A program made the position numbers and the translations under genes. A DNA stretch of 49,994 bases, from contig NZ_RCIV01000018.1 in the NCBI RefSeq assembly GCF_003666605.1, positions 1-49,994 on the forward strand. Reading direction: 5' to 3'. Within the stretch, counting starts at the first letter, position 1. Each line of letters starts with the position of its first letter. Shown in pieces: positions 7,502-15,293 of the stretch. Under the pieces are notes generated by a model that was not told where the DNA came from, ran no database searches, and saw nothing but the letters and a program-made list of their open reading frames with translations. This DNA comes from Propionibacterium australiense. Its GTDB lineage: Bacteria > Actinomycetota > Actinomycetes > Propionibacteriales > Propionibacteriaceae.

Positions 7502-8857
7502 ATGAGTACTGTGAATGCGGAGCAGACCGCTCTGCAACAGATCGACTCGAGGCCGTTGACCGGCCACCAGAAGAGCCTCATCGGGCTCGCCATCGTCGGG
7601 AACATCTCGGAGTTCTTCGACATGTTCCTCATCGGATTCGTCGTGTCCCTGCTCACCAAGCCCTGGAACCTGACGGGCACCGAGACCGGCATCATCCTCG
7701 CCTGCTCCGGCCTGGGCACGGTCGCCGGCGCCATCATGTGGGGCCGCCTGGCCGACAAGATCGGCCGCAGGCGCACCTTCTTCTGGTGCGTCCTGCTGTT
7801 CGTCACCTTCACCGTCATCTCGGTGTTCACCCCCGACCGCGGCTGGGCCATGCTCGCCGTGCTGCGCGTCGGCGTCGGCATCGGCGTCGGCGGCCTGAAC
7901 ATCACCTCGATCCCGTACGTCCAGGAGTTCGTGCCCGCCAAGCAGCGCGGCCTGCTGTCCGGTCTGGCCTCGGTGTTCATCCCGCTCGGCCTGTTCCTCG
8001 GCTCGCTGGCGCAGAAGGCCTTCCACGAGAACTGGCGCCTGCTCATCGGTCTGGGCGCACTCCCGGTCTTCCTGCTCTTCTGGATCCGTGCCGTGCCCGA
8101 GTCACCGCGCTTCCTGCAGACGAAGGGCCGTCTCGACGAGGCGCGTGCCTCGCTGGCCTGGGCTCTGGAGATCCCCGCCGAGGAGCTGGGCTCTCTGCCC
8201 GAGGTCAAGCAGGAGGCCTCGGCCTCGTACGCGACGCTGCTGCGCAAGCACCTGAAACCGCTCATCATCGTGATGCTCGGCTCCTTCTGCTTCATCCTCG
8301 GCTCCTTCACCGTGCAGTCCTGGGGGCAGACACTGCTCCAGACCGGCTACGCCAAGAGCGCCAGCACGGTGGGCACGTTGTTCATGTTCGTCTCGCTCGC
8401 CGATCTGCTCGGCCGGCTCGGCTCGGCCTGGCTCGCCGACCGCATCGGGCGCCGTTGGACGATGTTCCTCTTCGGTGTCATCGGCGCCGCCGGCTCGCTC
8501 ATCGTGGCCTTCGCGGCGCACATGCAGGCGAGCTGGGTGATCTTCTTCATCGGGATCCTGGTGACGATGGGCTTCGGCGACGGCGCCTTCGGCATCCTCA
8601 ACGCCTTCGGCGGCGAGCAGTTCCCCAACGACGTGCGGTCCACCGGCCTGGGCCTGGGCTACGGCATCGGCTCGAGCGCCAAGGTCTTCGGCCCGGCCCT
8701 CATGGGCGCGATGATCGGCGGCAACGCCGTGCAGCAGAACGTCACGCTCGACGCGGTGTTCCCCGCCTTCGTGCTGTTCGCCGTGCTGCTCCTGCTCGGC
8801 GGCATCATCTACCTGTTCGCCAAGGAGACGAAGGGGGTCGCGCTGGAGGAGATCTGA
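7502..8857 (+). CDS. MFS transporter, sugar/acid porter type
   Basis: A 451-aa protein with about 12 predicted transmembrane helices. It carries the MFS loop signature GRLADKIGRRR after TM2 and its counterpart LADRIGRRW in the second half; PESPRF at mid-protein is typical of the sugar porter/metabolite:H+ symporter families. Being last in the operon, it probably imports the non-phosphorylated substrate of the pathway. A purine-rich AGAAAGAA precedes the ATG. Confidence 0.85.
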   Translation: MSTVNAEQTALQQIDSRPLTGHQKSLIGLAIVGNISEFFDMFLIGFVVSLLTKPWNLTGTETGIILACSGLGTVAGAIMWGRLADKIGRRRTFFWCVLLFVTFTVISVFTPDRGWAMLAVLRVGVGIGVGGLNITSIPYVQEFVPAKQRGLLSGLASVFIPLGLFLGSLAQKAFHENWRLLIGLGALPVFLLFWIRAVPESPRFLQTKGRLDEARASLAWALEIPAEELGSLPEVKQEASASYATLLRKHLKPLIIVMLGSFCFILGSFTVQSWGQTLLQTGYAKSASTVGTLFMFVSLADLLGRLGSAWLADRIGRRWTMFLFGVIGAAGSLIVAFAAHMQASWVIFFIGILVTMGFGDGAFGILNAFGGEQFPNDVRSTGLGLGYGIGSSAKVFGPALMGAMIGGNAVQQNVTLDAVFPAFVLFAVLLLLGGIIYLFAKETKGVALEEI

Positions 8858-8880
8858 GACTCCGCCACCACACACCGGGA

Positions 8881-8909
8881 CCGGGCAGGGCCGTCAGGGC
8901 CGTGCCCGG
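8881..8909 (+). terminator. GC hairpin at the end of the sugar-acid operon
   Basis: An 11-of-12 bp stem with a 5-nt loop, 24 nt after the transporter stop. It has no U tract, as is common for actinobacterial terminators. Confidence 0.55.
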
Positions 8910-8994
8910 CCCCGGCCCGTCCGGGCTCTGGTGCGGCTGGCCGAGCCGGCAAGGGGCCCCTTAGGCTGGTGGGGGGACAGGAGGGCGATCTGAC

Positions 8995-9525
8995 GTGACG
9001 ACATTTCTCATCATCGGCGGTGCGGGCGTGGCCCTGCTCCTGCTCGCGCTCATCGTCGGCGACGTCCTCGACGGCGTCCTCGGCTCCACCGAGGGCCTCC
9101 TCGACTCGGACGTCTTCTCAACCGCCGGGCTCGCCGGCCTGGTCGGCGGCTTCGGCTTCGGCGGCGCCATCGGCCTGGGCGTCAGCGGCAGCAATCTGAT
9201 CGGTGTCCTGTGCGGGCTGGTGCTCGGCGTCACGCTGGCATACGGGGCCACGAAACTCACCCGGGTGCTGCGCCACCAGGGCAGCTCCAACACGGTCCGC
9301 ACGGACTCGCTCGTCGGCTCCGAGGCGAGCGTCATCACCGCCATCCCAGCCGACGGCTACGGTCAGGTGCGGCTGTCCCACAACGGTCATCTGGTCACCA
9401 TCTCCGCGCGTTCCGCCATCGCCATCGAGGCGGGCTCGCGGGTGTGGATCAGCGAGGTCATCACGCCGACGGCCGTCGGCGTGCACCCGATCGACGCCCT
9501 GCCCGCCGGCGATGCGGGGCAGTAG
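8995..9525 (+). CDS. NfeD-like membrane protein
   Basis: A 176-aa protein with an N-terminal hydrophobic helix (TTFLIIGGAGVALLLLALIV) and a second glycine-rich hydrophobic stretch around residues 45-85. A soluble C-terminal domain from about 100 to 165 (SLVGSEASVIT, GYGQVRL, GSRVWISEV) fits the OB-fold of the NfeD family. NfeD proteins are partners of flotillins in membrane microdomains, and a flotillin follows directly. GTG start with AGGAGGG upstream. Confidence 0.75.
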   Translation: MTTFLIIGGAGVALLLLALIVGDVLDGVLGSTEGLLDSDVFSTAGLAGLVGGFGFGGAIGLGVSGSNLIGVLCGLVLGVTLAYGATKLTRVLRHQGSSNTVRTDSLVGSEASVITAIPADGYGQVRLSHNGHLVTISARSAIAIEAGSRVWISEVITPTAVGVHPIDALPAGDAGQ

Positions 9526-9612
9526 GGAAGCTTCCAGGTATCGCCCTCTGGCGTGCCGGGCCCGGCGTCCACTACCGTTGCCCGGTCCACCACTCACCAC
9601 CGAAGGAGAACA

Positions 9613-11106
9613 GTGCAAGGTATCGTCACAGCAATCATCGGGGTGATCGTCCTCCTCGTGCTCATCGGCCTGCTCATCGCGAGCCGTTACCGCGTGGCAG
9701 GCCCGAACGAGGCGTTCATCGTCACCGGGCGCCGCGGCAAGGAGGTCATCAACCCCGAGACCGGCATCGTGTCCACCGACCTGTCCGGCCAGAAGGTCGT
9801 CATGGGCGGGGGCGTCTTCGTCATCCCGTTCATCCAGCGGCTGTACGTCATGGACCTGTCCAGCCGGCGCATCATGGTCCAGATCCGCGGCGCCGTCTCG
9901 GGGCAGGGCATCAAACTGAACCTGGACGGTGTCGCCATCGTGAAGGTGGGCGGCAACGAGGACTCCATCCGGGCCGCCGCCCAGCGCTTCCTCACCCAGC
10001 AGGAGCAGGTCGAGTCCTTCACCCAGGAGACCCTCGCCGGCTCGCTGCGTTCCATCGTCGGCGGCCTGACCGTCGAGCAGATCATCCGTGACCGCGCGGC
10101 CTTCGCCCAGCGCGTCGCCGACGAGTCCGAGACCTCCCTCACCGGCCAGGGGCTGGTACTGGACACCTTCCAGATCCAGGACATCACCGACGACGGCACC
10201 TACCTCAGCGATCTCGGCCGCCCCGAGGCCGCGAAGGTGCAGCAGCTGGCCGCCGTCGCCGAGGCCGCCTCGCGGCAGGAGGCCGAGCAGGCCCGCATCA
10301 TCGCCCAGCAGGAGATCGCGATCTCCGAGCGTGCGCTCATGCTGAAGCAGGCCGAGATCAAGGCCGAGACCGACGCGGCAGCGGCGCAGGCGGCGGCGGC
10401 CGGACCGCTGGCCCAGGCCGACCGGGACCAGGCCATCCTCGCCGAGCAGGAGAAGGTGGCCGTGCGCCAGGCCGCACTGAAGGACCGCCAGCTCGACACC
10501 GAGATCCGCAAGCCCGCCGACGCCGAGCGCTACCGCATGGAGACCGAGGCCGAGGGCCGCAAGAACGCCGAGATCTTCGAGGCCGAGGCCGCCAAGGCCG
10601 CCGCCATCGCCTCCGCCGAGGCCGACGCCGAGAAGTCGCGTCTGATCGGTGTCGGCGACAAGTCCCGCCGGACCGCCCTCGCCGAGGCCGCCGCCATCGA
10701 GGGCGCCAAGCAGGGCGAGGCCGAGAAGTCCCGCCGTCTCGCCGAGGCCGAGGCGCTCCGCGCCGAGGGCGAGGCCCAGGCCGCCGCCATCCTGGCCACC
10801 GGCCAGGCCGAGGCCGAGGCCATGAACAAGAAGGCCGACGCCTACGCCCGCTACAACGACGCCGCCATCGTCGAGATGCTCGTCAACGCCCTGCCCCAGG
10901 TGGCAGAGAAGATCGCCGCGCCGATGAGCAACATCGACAAGTACACGGTCATCAGCGCCGACGGCGCCGGCTCCGGCCCCAAGCAGGTCACCGGCACCGT
11001 CGTCGAGACCATGGAGATGATCAAGAACGCCACCGGCGTCGATCTGCAGGAACTCGCCTCGAACTACGCCAGGAGACGTGTCGAGGGCGATCAGATGGCC
11101 CAGTGA
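9613..11106 (+). CDS. floT: Flotillin family protein (SPFH/band 7)
   Basis: A 497-aa protein. An N-terminal membrane anchor (residues 1-25) is followed by the SPFH domain (about 30-220, beginning RYRVAGPNEAFIVTG). A long Ala/Glu-rich coiled coil (about 225-420) has repeated EAEA/AEAE heptads. A conserved C-terminal tail (AIVEMLVNALPQVAEKIAAP) completes it. Flotillins scaffold ordered membrane domains on the inner face of the membrane. The pairing with NfeD mirrors Bacillus yuaF-yuaG. GTG start at 9613 is chosen because GAAGGAG lies just upstream. Confidence 0.9.
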   Translation: MQGIVTAIIGVIVLLVLIGLLIASRYRVAGPNEAFIVTGRRGKEVINPETGIVSTDLSGQKVVMGGGVFVIPFIQRLYVMDLSSRRIMVQIRGAVSGQGIKLNLDGVAIVKVGGNEDSIRAAAQRFLTQQEQVESFTQETLAGSLRSIVGGLTVEQIIRDRAAFAQRVADESETSLTGQGLVLDTFQIQDITDDGTYLSDLGRPEAAKVQQLAAVAEAASRQEAEQARIIAQQEIAISERALMLKQAEIKAETDAAAAQAAAAGPLAQADRDQAILAEQEKVAVRQAALKDRQLDTEIRKPADAERYRMETEAEGRKNAEIFEAEAAKAAAIASAEADAEKSRLIGVGDKSRRTALAEAAAIEGAKQGEAEKSRRLAEAEALRAEGEAQAAAILATGQAEAEAMNKKADAYARYNDAAIVEMLVNALPQVAEKIAAPMSNIDKYTVISADGAGSGPKQVTGTVVETMEMIKNATGVDLQELASNYARRRVEGDQMAQ

Positions 11107-11149
11107 TTCGCCGTCGTGACGGGCTGAGGGCAGCCGGTCGCGGTTGTTC

Positions 11150-11185
11150 GGGCCCGCACCGTGGGGCATCTCACGGTGCGGGCCC
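11150..11185 (+). terminator. Hairpin terminator after flotillin gene
   Basis: A perfect 14-bp GC-rich stem (11150-11163 with 11172-11185) and 8-nt loop, 44 nt after the flotillin stop. It ends just before the -10 box of the next gene (TAAGAT, 11193). Confidence 0.75.
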
Positions 11186-11204
11186 GTCTCCGTAAGATGG
11201 TTCC

Positions 11205-12134
11205 GTGACTTCCCCCTCCGAGCCCCGACGGCGCGACGAGGGCAGACCCGAGCGGTCTGCTCCCGGACGCGCCACAGGTCTCGTCGGGTCGCTCCGTGCC
11301 CAGTGGTCACGAAGACCCTGGTACCGTGCCGTGCTCCTCGCGGTGGCGCTCGTCCTGGTCGTCGTGCTCGTCCTGGTCCGCTGCGCAGGCCGGGCCGCCG
11401 ATCCGCATGCGCCGGACGCGACCGGGTCGAACAGCGCCGGCCGCAACCCCAGTGCGGTCCCCAGCATCTCAGTGGGCTCCAGCGAGGCCCCGCTGCCCGC
11501 CGCCGTGACGGGCAACCCGACGACGGCGACCGTCATCATCAACGGCGTGACCCTCAAGGCCACCCGGGACGACCGGGGCTACTGGCACTCGAACATCGCC
11601 TCGACCGGCCAGTGGCGGATCGCGGGCCTGGACGTCGAGCCCGCCAAGCAGACCGCCACCGTACACACCTACGCGGTGCAGGTCGAGGAGGGTCTTCCAC
11701 TCGACGTCGACGCCACGGCCACCCAGATCTCCTCGATCCTCAACGACGAGCGGGGCTGGACCGGGTTCCAGGAGAACAGTTTCCAGCTGGTCTCCGATCC
11801 CGCCCGGGCGGATTTCACGATCTACGTGGGCAGCGCCGGCACGGTCGACGAGCTGTGCTGGCCCGATGACACCGAAGGCCTGGTGGACTGCCGCAATGGC
11901 GACCGGATCGCGCTCAACATCGACCGCTGGCTGTTCGCGGCGCCACCGTACGAGGGCCAGACCGTCGACGCCTACCGCACCTATCTGGTCAACCACGAGG
12001 TCGGCCACTACATCGGTTTCGGCCATGTGCCCTGTCCCGGCGAGGGCCGGCCCTCCCCGATCATGGTGCAGCAGACCATCGACCTGCAGGGCTGCGTACC
12101 GGCCTGGTGGCCGGCCGAGGTCGGCTACACCTGA
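11205..12134 (+). CDS. DUF3152 membrane-anchored zincin-like protein
   Basis: A 309-aa protein with a basic cytoplasmic N-terminus and one transmembrane helix at about residues 42-60 (AVLLAVALVLVVVLVLV). A low-complexity linker follows, then an extracytoplasmic DUF3152 domain. HEVGHYIGFGH near residue 265 is an HExxHxxxxxH-like zinc site, except that the second position is V-G-H as in HEVGH. A metallopeptidase role is therefore plausible but untested; the family has no known function. The GTG start lies 6 nt after TAAGAT (11193-11198), which suggests leaderless transcription. Confidence 0.75.
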   Translation: MTSPSEPRRRDEGRPERSAPGRATGLVGSLRAQWSRRPWYRAVLLAVALVLVVVLVLVRCAGRAADPHAPDATGSNSAGRNPSAVPSISVGSSEAPLPAAVTGNPTTATVIINGVTLKATRDDRGYWHSNIASTGQWRIAGLDVEPAKQTATVHTYAVQVEEGLPLDVDATATQISSILNDERGWTGFQENSFQLVSDPARADFTIYVGSAGTVDELCWPDDTEGLVDCRNGDRIALNIDRWLFAAPPYEGQTVDAYRTYLVNHEVGHYIGFGHVPCPGEGRPSPIMVQQTIDLQGCVPAWWPAEVGYT

Positions 12135-12153
12135 GACGAACGATCCATCGGGA

Positions 12154-12231
12154 GGCATGCTGTTTCCAACAGGATCTGGCCGTTTCAGGCCGAAAAAGCG
12201 AGGAAACGGCCAGATCCTGTTGGATTTGGCA
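12154..12231 (+). repeat. Palindromic interspersed element, copy B
   Basis: The most symmetrical of three copies. A perfect 20-bp stem pairs 12166-12185 with 12204-12223, with GGCATGC at the left end and TTTGGCA at the right. It lies between the convergent ends of the DUF3152 gene and the minus-strand gene at 12297, where it could act as a bidirectional terminator. It shares the CAGGATnTGGCCGTT core with the copies at 322 and 37651. Confidence 0.8.
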
Positions 12232-12296
12232 TCCCTGCCCCCGCGCAACCAGCACGGGGGTGCCTGACCCTGCCACGTGACAGGAAACCCCGCACA

Positions 12297-12824
12297 TCAG
12301 TCGATGAGGTCGGCGGGGTCGTTGGCGATGATGGGCACGATGCGGTGCCCGATGGCCGCCTCGGGGTGCAGCCCGAGCCATTCCACCAACTCCGCGGTGA
12401 TCCACCACATCATCGTGACCACCTGGAAGTGCTCGTCGCCGAGCGTGCTGACGGACCAGCCGCAGCCTGCCATCTCGTCCAGGGTCGAGCCCTCCAGCAG
12501 GGGGATGGCCCTGCTCATCTCGGCTAGGGGCGCGGTGGGTCCGACCGGGAGCAGCCAGGGCTCGTCGGGGCGCGTCTGTCGGTCGGCCGGCCGGCAGGCA
12601 TTGACCCGCAGCACCCCGTCGTGCAGCATCCCGCTGATCTGCCAGCGCAGGGCCGGGTTCAGCGGCATGAGCGGCCGGTCGAGCCGGACGCTCGCGACCG
12701 GCAGCTCACCGGGGGTGGTCACCAGGGCCGCGGTCGGCCCCTCGCCCCGGCTCAGCCAGCCACGGCCGACGACCGGGCGCGAGGGGTCCAGGACGGGGGC
12801 TCCTGAGGCTCGTCCCACGATCAT
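12297..12824 (-). CDS. Hypothetical protein, 175 aa
   Basis: I do not recognise the family. The protein is soluble-looking and of mixed composition; it has no membrane segment and no obvious catalytic motif. A WQISG segment near the middle and a Trp/Met-rich stretch (VVTMMWWITAELVEWLGL) near the C-terminus stand out. It starts 10 nt after the nicotinamidase stop, so the two are probably co-transcribed. Codon usage fits the neighbours, so it is likely a real gene. Confidence 0.65.
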   Translation of the reverse strand: MIVGRASGAPVLDPSRPVVGRGWLSRGEGPTAALVTTPGELPVASVRLDRPLMPLNPALRWQISGMLHDGVLRVNACRPADRQTRPDEPWLLPVGPTAPLAEMSRAIPLLEGSTLDEMAGCGWSVSTLGDEHFQVVTMMWWITAELVEWLGLHPEAAIGHRIVPIIANDPADLID

Positions 12825-12834
12825 GCAGGTGAGC

Positions 12835-13419
12835 TCAGGTGGACGACTCGGCCAGCTCGACGCCGGCCTCGGCCATCGCCTTGCGTGCGGCCAGGCCGAG
12901 TTCGGGGCTGACCGGCTCGGTGAGATCGGTCAGCACGCGCACCTGGTAGCCCCGGCCGAGTGCGTCGAGCGCGGTGTCCTTGACGCAGTGCGACTCGGCC
13001 AGGCCGACGACGTCCACCGCGGTGACCCCGTGGCGGGTGAGGATCTCGTGCAGCCCATCGCCCTCGTCGTCGACGCCCTCGAAACCGGAGTAGGCGGCCG
13101 CGTACTGCCCCTTCCTCACCTGGGAGTCGGGGCGGAGACCGGCCAGGGCCGGGTGGAGCCGGGCCTCGTCGCTGCCCGCGATCCCGTGGGGAGGCCAGCT
13201 GTCGACGAAGTCGGGGTTCTCGGAGAAGTGCTCACCGGGATCGATGTGCCAGTCCTGGGTGGTGACCACCAAGGTGTAGTCGTCCCGATGGGCTGCGACG
13301 TGGTCGGCGATGCGGTGGGCGACGGCGTTGCCCCCGGTGACGGCCAGCGAACCGCCCTCGCAGAAGGTCGGCTGCACATCGACGACGAGGAGGGCGCGGC
13401 GGGTCTGCGGTGGGTTCAT
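12835..13419 (-). CDS. pncA: Nicotinamidase (isochorismatase-like hydrolase)
   Basis: A 194-aa protein closely following Mycobacterium PncA. The catalytic triad is D14 (VVDVQ), K103 (RKGQY) and C145 (AESHCVKD). Metal ligands are D56, H58 and H64 (TQDWHIDPGEH), followed by SGFEGVD. It hydrolyses nicotinamide to nicotinate for NAD salvage; the next enzyme, nicotinate phosphoribosyltransferase, is encoded at 29433-30788. On the minus strand a TAGGCT -10 (13431-13426) ends 6 nt before the ATG, so the transcript is probably leaderless. Confidence 0.92.
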   Translation of the reverse strand: MNPPQTRRALLVVDVQPTFCEGGSLAVTGGNAVAHRIADHVAAHRDDYTLVVTTQDWHIDPGEHFSENPDFVDSWPPHGIAGSDEARLHPALAGLRPDSQVRKGQYAAAYSGFEGVDDEGDGLHEILTRHGVTAVDVVGLAESHCVKDTALDALGRGYQVRVLTDLTEPVSPELGLAARKAMAEAGVELAESST

Positions 13420-13536
13420 GCTCGGAGCCTACGCCGGTGCGCACCGGTCGGGAACCAGGAGCGTCCGGGCGGTTGTCCGCCCGACGGCGCGGGTCGGTCG
13501 GCTGCGCAGGGGCACCGACGGACTACCGTTGGACGG

Positions 13537-13902
13537 GTGATGGATCGTCGGTGCTCGCGCAACGGCTGCAATGAGCGTGCAGTCGCCACCCTCACGTTCG
13601 CCTATGCCGATTCCACGGCTGTCCTCGGTCCGCTCGCCGCGGCGGCCGAGCCCGGCAGCTACGACCTGTGCGCACGGCACGCCGGGTCCATGAGCGTGCC
13701 GAGGGGCTGGGACGTCATCCGGGTGGAGGCGCCCGATGGGCGACCCCCCGAGCCCGATGAGGACGACCTGCTCGCCCTGGCCAACGCCGTCCGGGAGGTC
13801 GGGCTGGCCGCCGAACCCGAACCGGTGACGCCGGACGAGGACGGCGTCGTCGAGCTGGCCCACCGCGGCCATCTGCGCGTCATCGCGGACCGCCGGCGCT
13901 GA
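13537..13902 (+). CDS. DUF3499 family protein
   Basis: A 121-aa actinobacterial protein. It begins with a likely zinc-ribbon half (CSRNGC) and the family hallmark AVATLTFAYADSTAVLGPLA. A second Cys/His pair (YDLCARHA) and the conserved PRGWDVIR follow. Function is unknown. In mycobacteria the orthologue sits near manB, TobH and whiB2, and TobH- and Trm112-like genes follow here too. GTG at 13537 is preferred to ATG at 13540 because TACCGT (13524-13529) lies 7 nt upstream, the leaderless spacing seen elsewhere in the window. Confidence 0.85.
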   Translation: MMDRRCSRNGCNERAVATLTFAYADSTAVLGPLAAAAEPGSYDLCARHAGSMSVPRGWDVIRVEAPDGRPPEPDEDDLLALANAVREVGLAAEPEPVTPDEDGVVELAHRGHLRVIADRRR

Positions 13903-14085
13903 GCGCCGCCCGGTCGTCGGTGCGACGGGCCGCCCCGAGGGATCGGCAGCCGCCATCGGGCAGCAGCCCGGACCCCGCGTGCCCCCATGGCAGGGGACCC
14001 TGGCAGCCTCCACTCGTCCCGGAGCGGCCGGCGCCCGGCCGTCGATCCGACGTGACGTCCCCCGCACTGGTCTAGGGTTGTCCCC

Positions 14086-14913
14086 ATGGTTAACGAGTTC
14101 GCCGAAGGCTTCCCGGCCCTCATCGCCTTCGACCTGGATGACACCCTGGCCCCCAGCAAATCGCCCCTGCCCGACGCCATGGGCGCCACGATGCGTGACC
14201 TGCTGGCCGTGCGGCCCGTGTGCATCATCTCGGGCGGCCAGTTCGGCCAGTTCAAGACCCAGGTGCTCGATCGCCTGCCGGCCGACACCGACCTGAGCGG
14301 ACTTCACCTCATGCCCACCTGCGGCACCCGGTACATGCGGTTCGTCGACGGCAGCTGGCGGGAGTTGTACGCCCACGACCTCGAACCCGCCCAGCGCAGG
14401 GCAGCCATCGAATCGATCGAGCGGCGCGCCGTCGAGCTCGGTCTGTGGGAGCCGGACGAGTTCGTCGCCGGCGAGCGCATCGAGGACCGGGGCAGCCAGA
14501 TCACCTACTCCGCGCTCGGACAGGAGGCCGCCGTCGACGACAAGAAGGCGTGGGATCCCGACGGCTCGAAGCGCAACGCCCTGCGTTCGGCGATCGCCGA
14601 CGACCTGCCCACCCTCGAGGTGCGGGCCGGTGGCTCGACGTCCATCGACATCACGCGCCACGGCATCGACAAGGCCTACGGCATCGAGCAGTTGTCCGAG
14701 CAGACCGGTGTCGCGCTGGCCGACATGCTCTTCGTCGGGGACCGGCTCGCCCCCGGCGGCAACGACTACCCGGTGCGTACTCTCCACGTGCCCTGCCACG
14801 AGGTCACCGGTCACGAGGAGACGCTCGCCTACCTACGTCGCCTGATCCCGGTGCTCGCCTCCGGCGAACGGCCCGCCGCGGAGCTGCTGGACCTGCTCGA
14901 GCCCCTGTCCTGA
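14086..14913 (+). CDS. HAD-IIB family hydrolase, phosphomannomutase-like
   Basis: A 275-aa HAD phosphatase. The nucleophile motif DLDDTLAPSK is at about residues 16-25. Motif II is in IISGGQF, and the late motif is FVGDRLAPGGNDYPV with the metal Asp. The cap segment between them matches the Cof/eukaryotic-type phosphomannomutase (HAD-IIB) subgroup. Sugar-phosphate chemistry is likely; whether it is a mutase or a phosphatase cannot be told. TAGGGT at 14073 ends 7 nt before the ATG (leaderless). It has no mapped partner but precedes Trm112 and TobH-like genes. Confidence 0.8.
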   Translation: MVNEFAEGFPALIAFDLDDTLAPSKSPLPDAMGATMRDLLAVRPVCIISGGQFGQFKTQVLDRLPADTDLSGLHLMPTCGTRYMRFVDGSWRELYAHDLEPAQRRAAIESIERRAVELGLWEPDEFVAGERIEDRGSQITYSALGQEAAVDDKKAWDPDGSKRNALRSAIADDLPTLEVRAGGSTSIDITRHGIDKAYGIEQLSEQTGVALADMLFVGDRLAPGGNDYPVRTLHVPCHEVTGHEETLAYLRRLIPVLASGERPAAELLDLLEPLS

Positions 14914-14949
14914 GCCGCTGCACAGGCCGCCTTCCCCGCGGGATGGGCC

Positions 14950-15032
14950 GGCCCGCGCCGGGCGGCTCGGTGTCTTCCACGTCACCTCTTCCGGGCGTAT
15001 TTTTCGGTTGGCCCGCGCCGGGCGGATCGGTG
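14950..15032. repeat. 23-bp direct repeat pair in an intergenic gap
   Basis: The 23-mers 14950-14972 and 15010-15032 differ at one base and are offset by exactly 60 bp. Each contains GCCCGCGCCGGGC, a small hairpin. A T-rich stretch (TATTTTTCGG) lies between them. They may be duplicated terminators of the HAD gene. Confidence 0.55.
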
Positions 15033-15087
15033 AGATCGCCCGGGACGGGGCATCATTGATCTCGAACCCAACAAAGGAGCCAACACG

Positions 15088-15288
15088 ATGCCCACTGAGG
15101 CCGAAGTGATCCTCTCCCCAGACTTCCTGCAGATCGCGGCCTGCCCGAGCTGCCATGCCAAGCTCGCCGTCGACTACGACCACGGTGAGCTCGTGTGCAC
15201 CAGCACCGACTGCGGCCTGGCCTATCCGATCATCGACGGCATTCCCGTCCTGCTGATCGACGAGGCCCGTCCCACCCTGCCCAGGTGA
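15088..15288 (+). CDS. Trm112 family zinc protein
   Basis: A 66-aa protein with a Cys4 zinc motif: CPSC near residue 19 and CTSTDC near residue 36. The typical YPIIDGIPVLL follows. Trm112 proteins activate methyltransferases in eukaryotes; bacterial versions are small standalone proteins whose partner is mostly unknown. AAAGGAG precedes the ATG. The next gene begins 5 nt after its stop, so the two are co-transcribed. Confidence 0.88.
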   Translation: MPTEAEVILSPDFLQIAACPSCHAKLAVDYDHGELVCTSTDCGLAYPIIDGIPVLLIDEARPTLPR

Positions 15289-15293
15289 GGCAG

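Noticed and set aside
9118-11310. 730-aa open frame antisense to flotillin and NfeD genes
   Set aside because: Low-complexity Gly/Leu/Asp repeats that are the complement of Ala/Glu coiled-coil codons; not a real protein.
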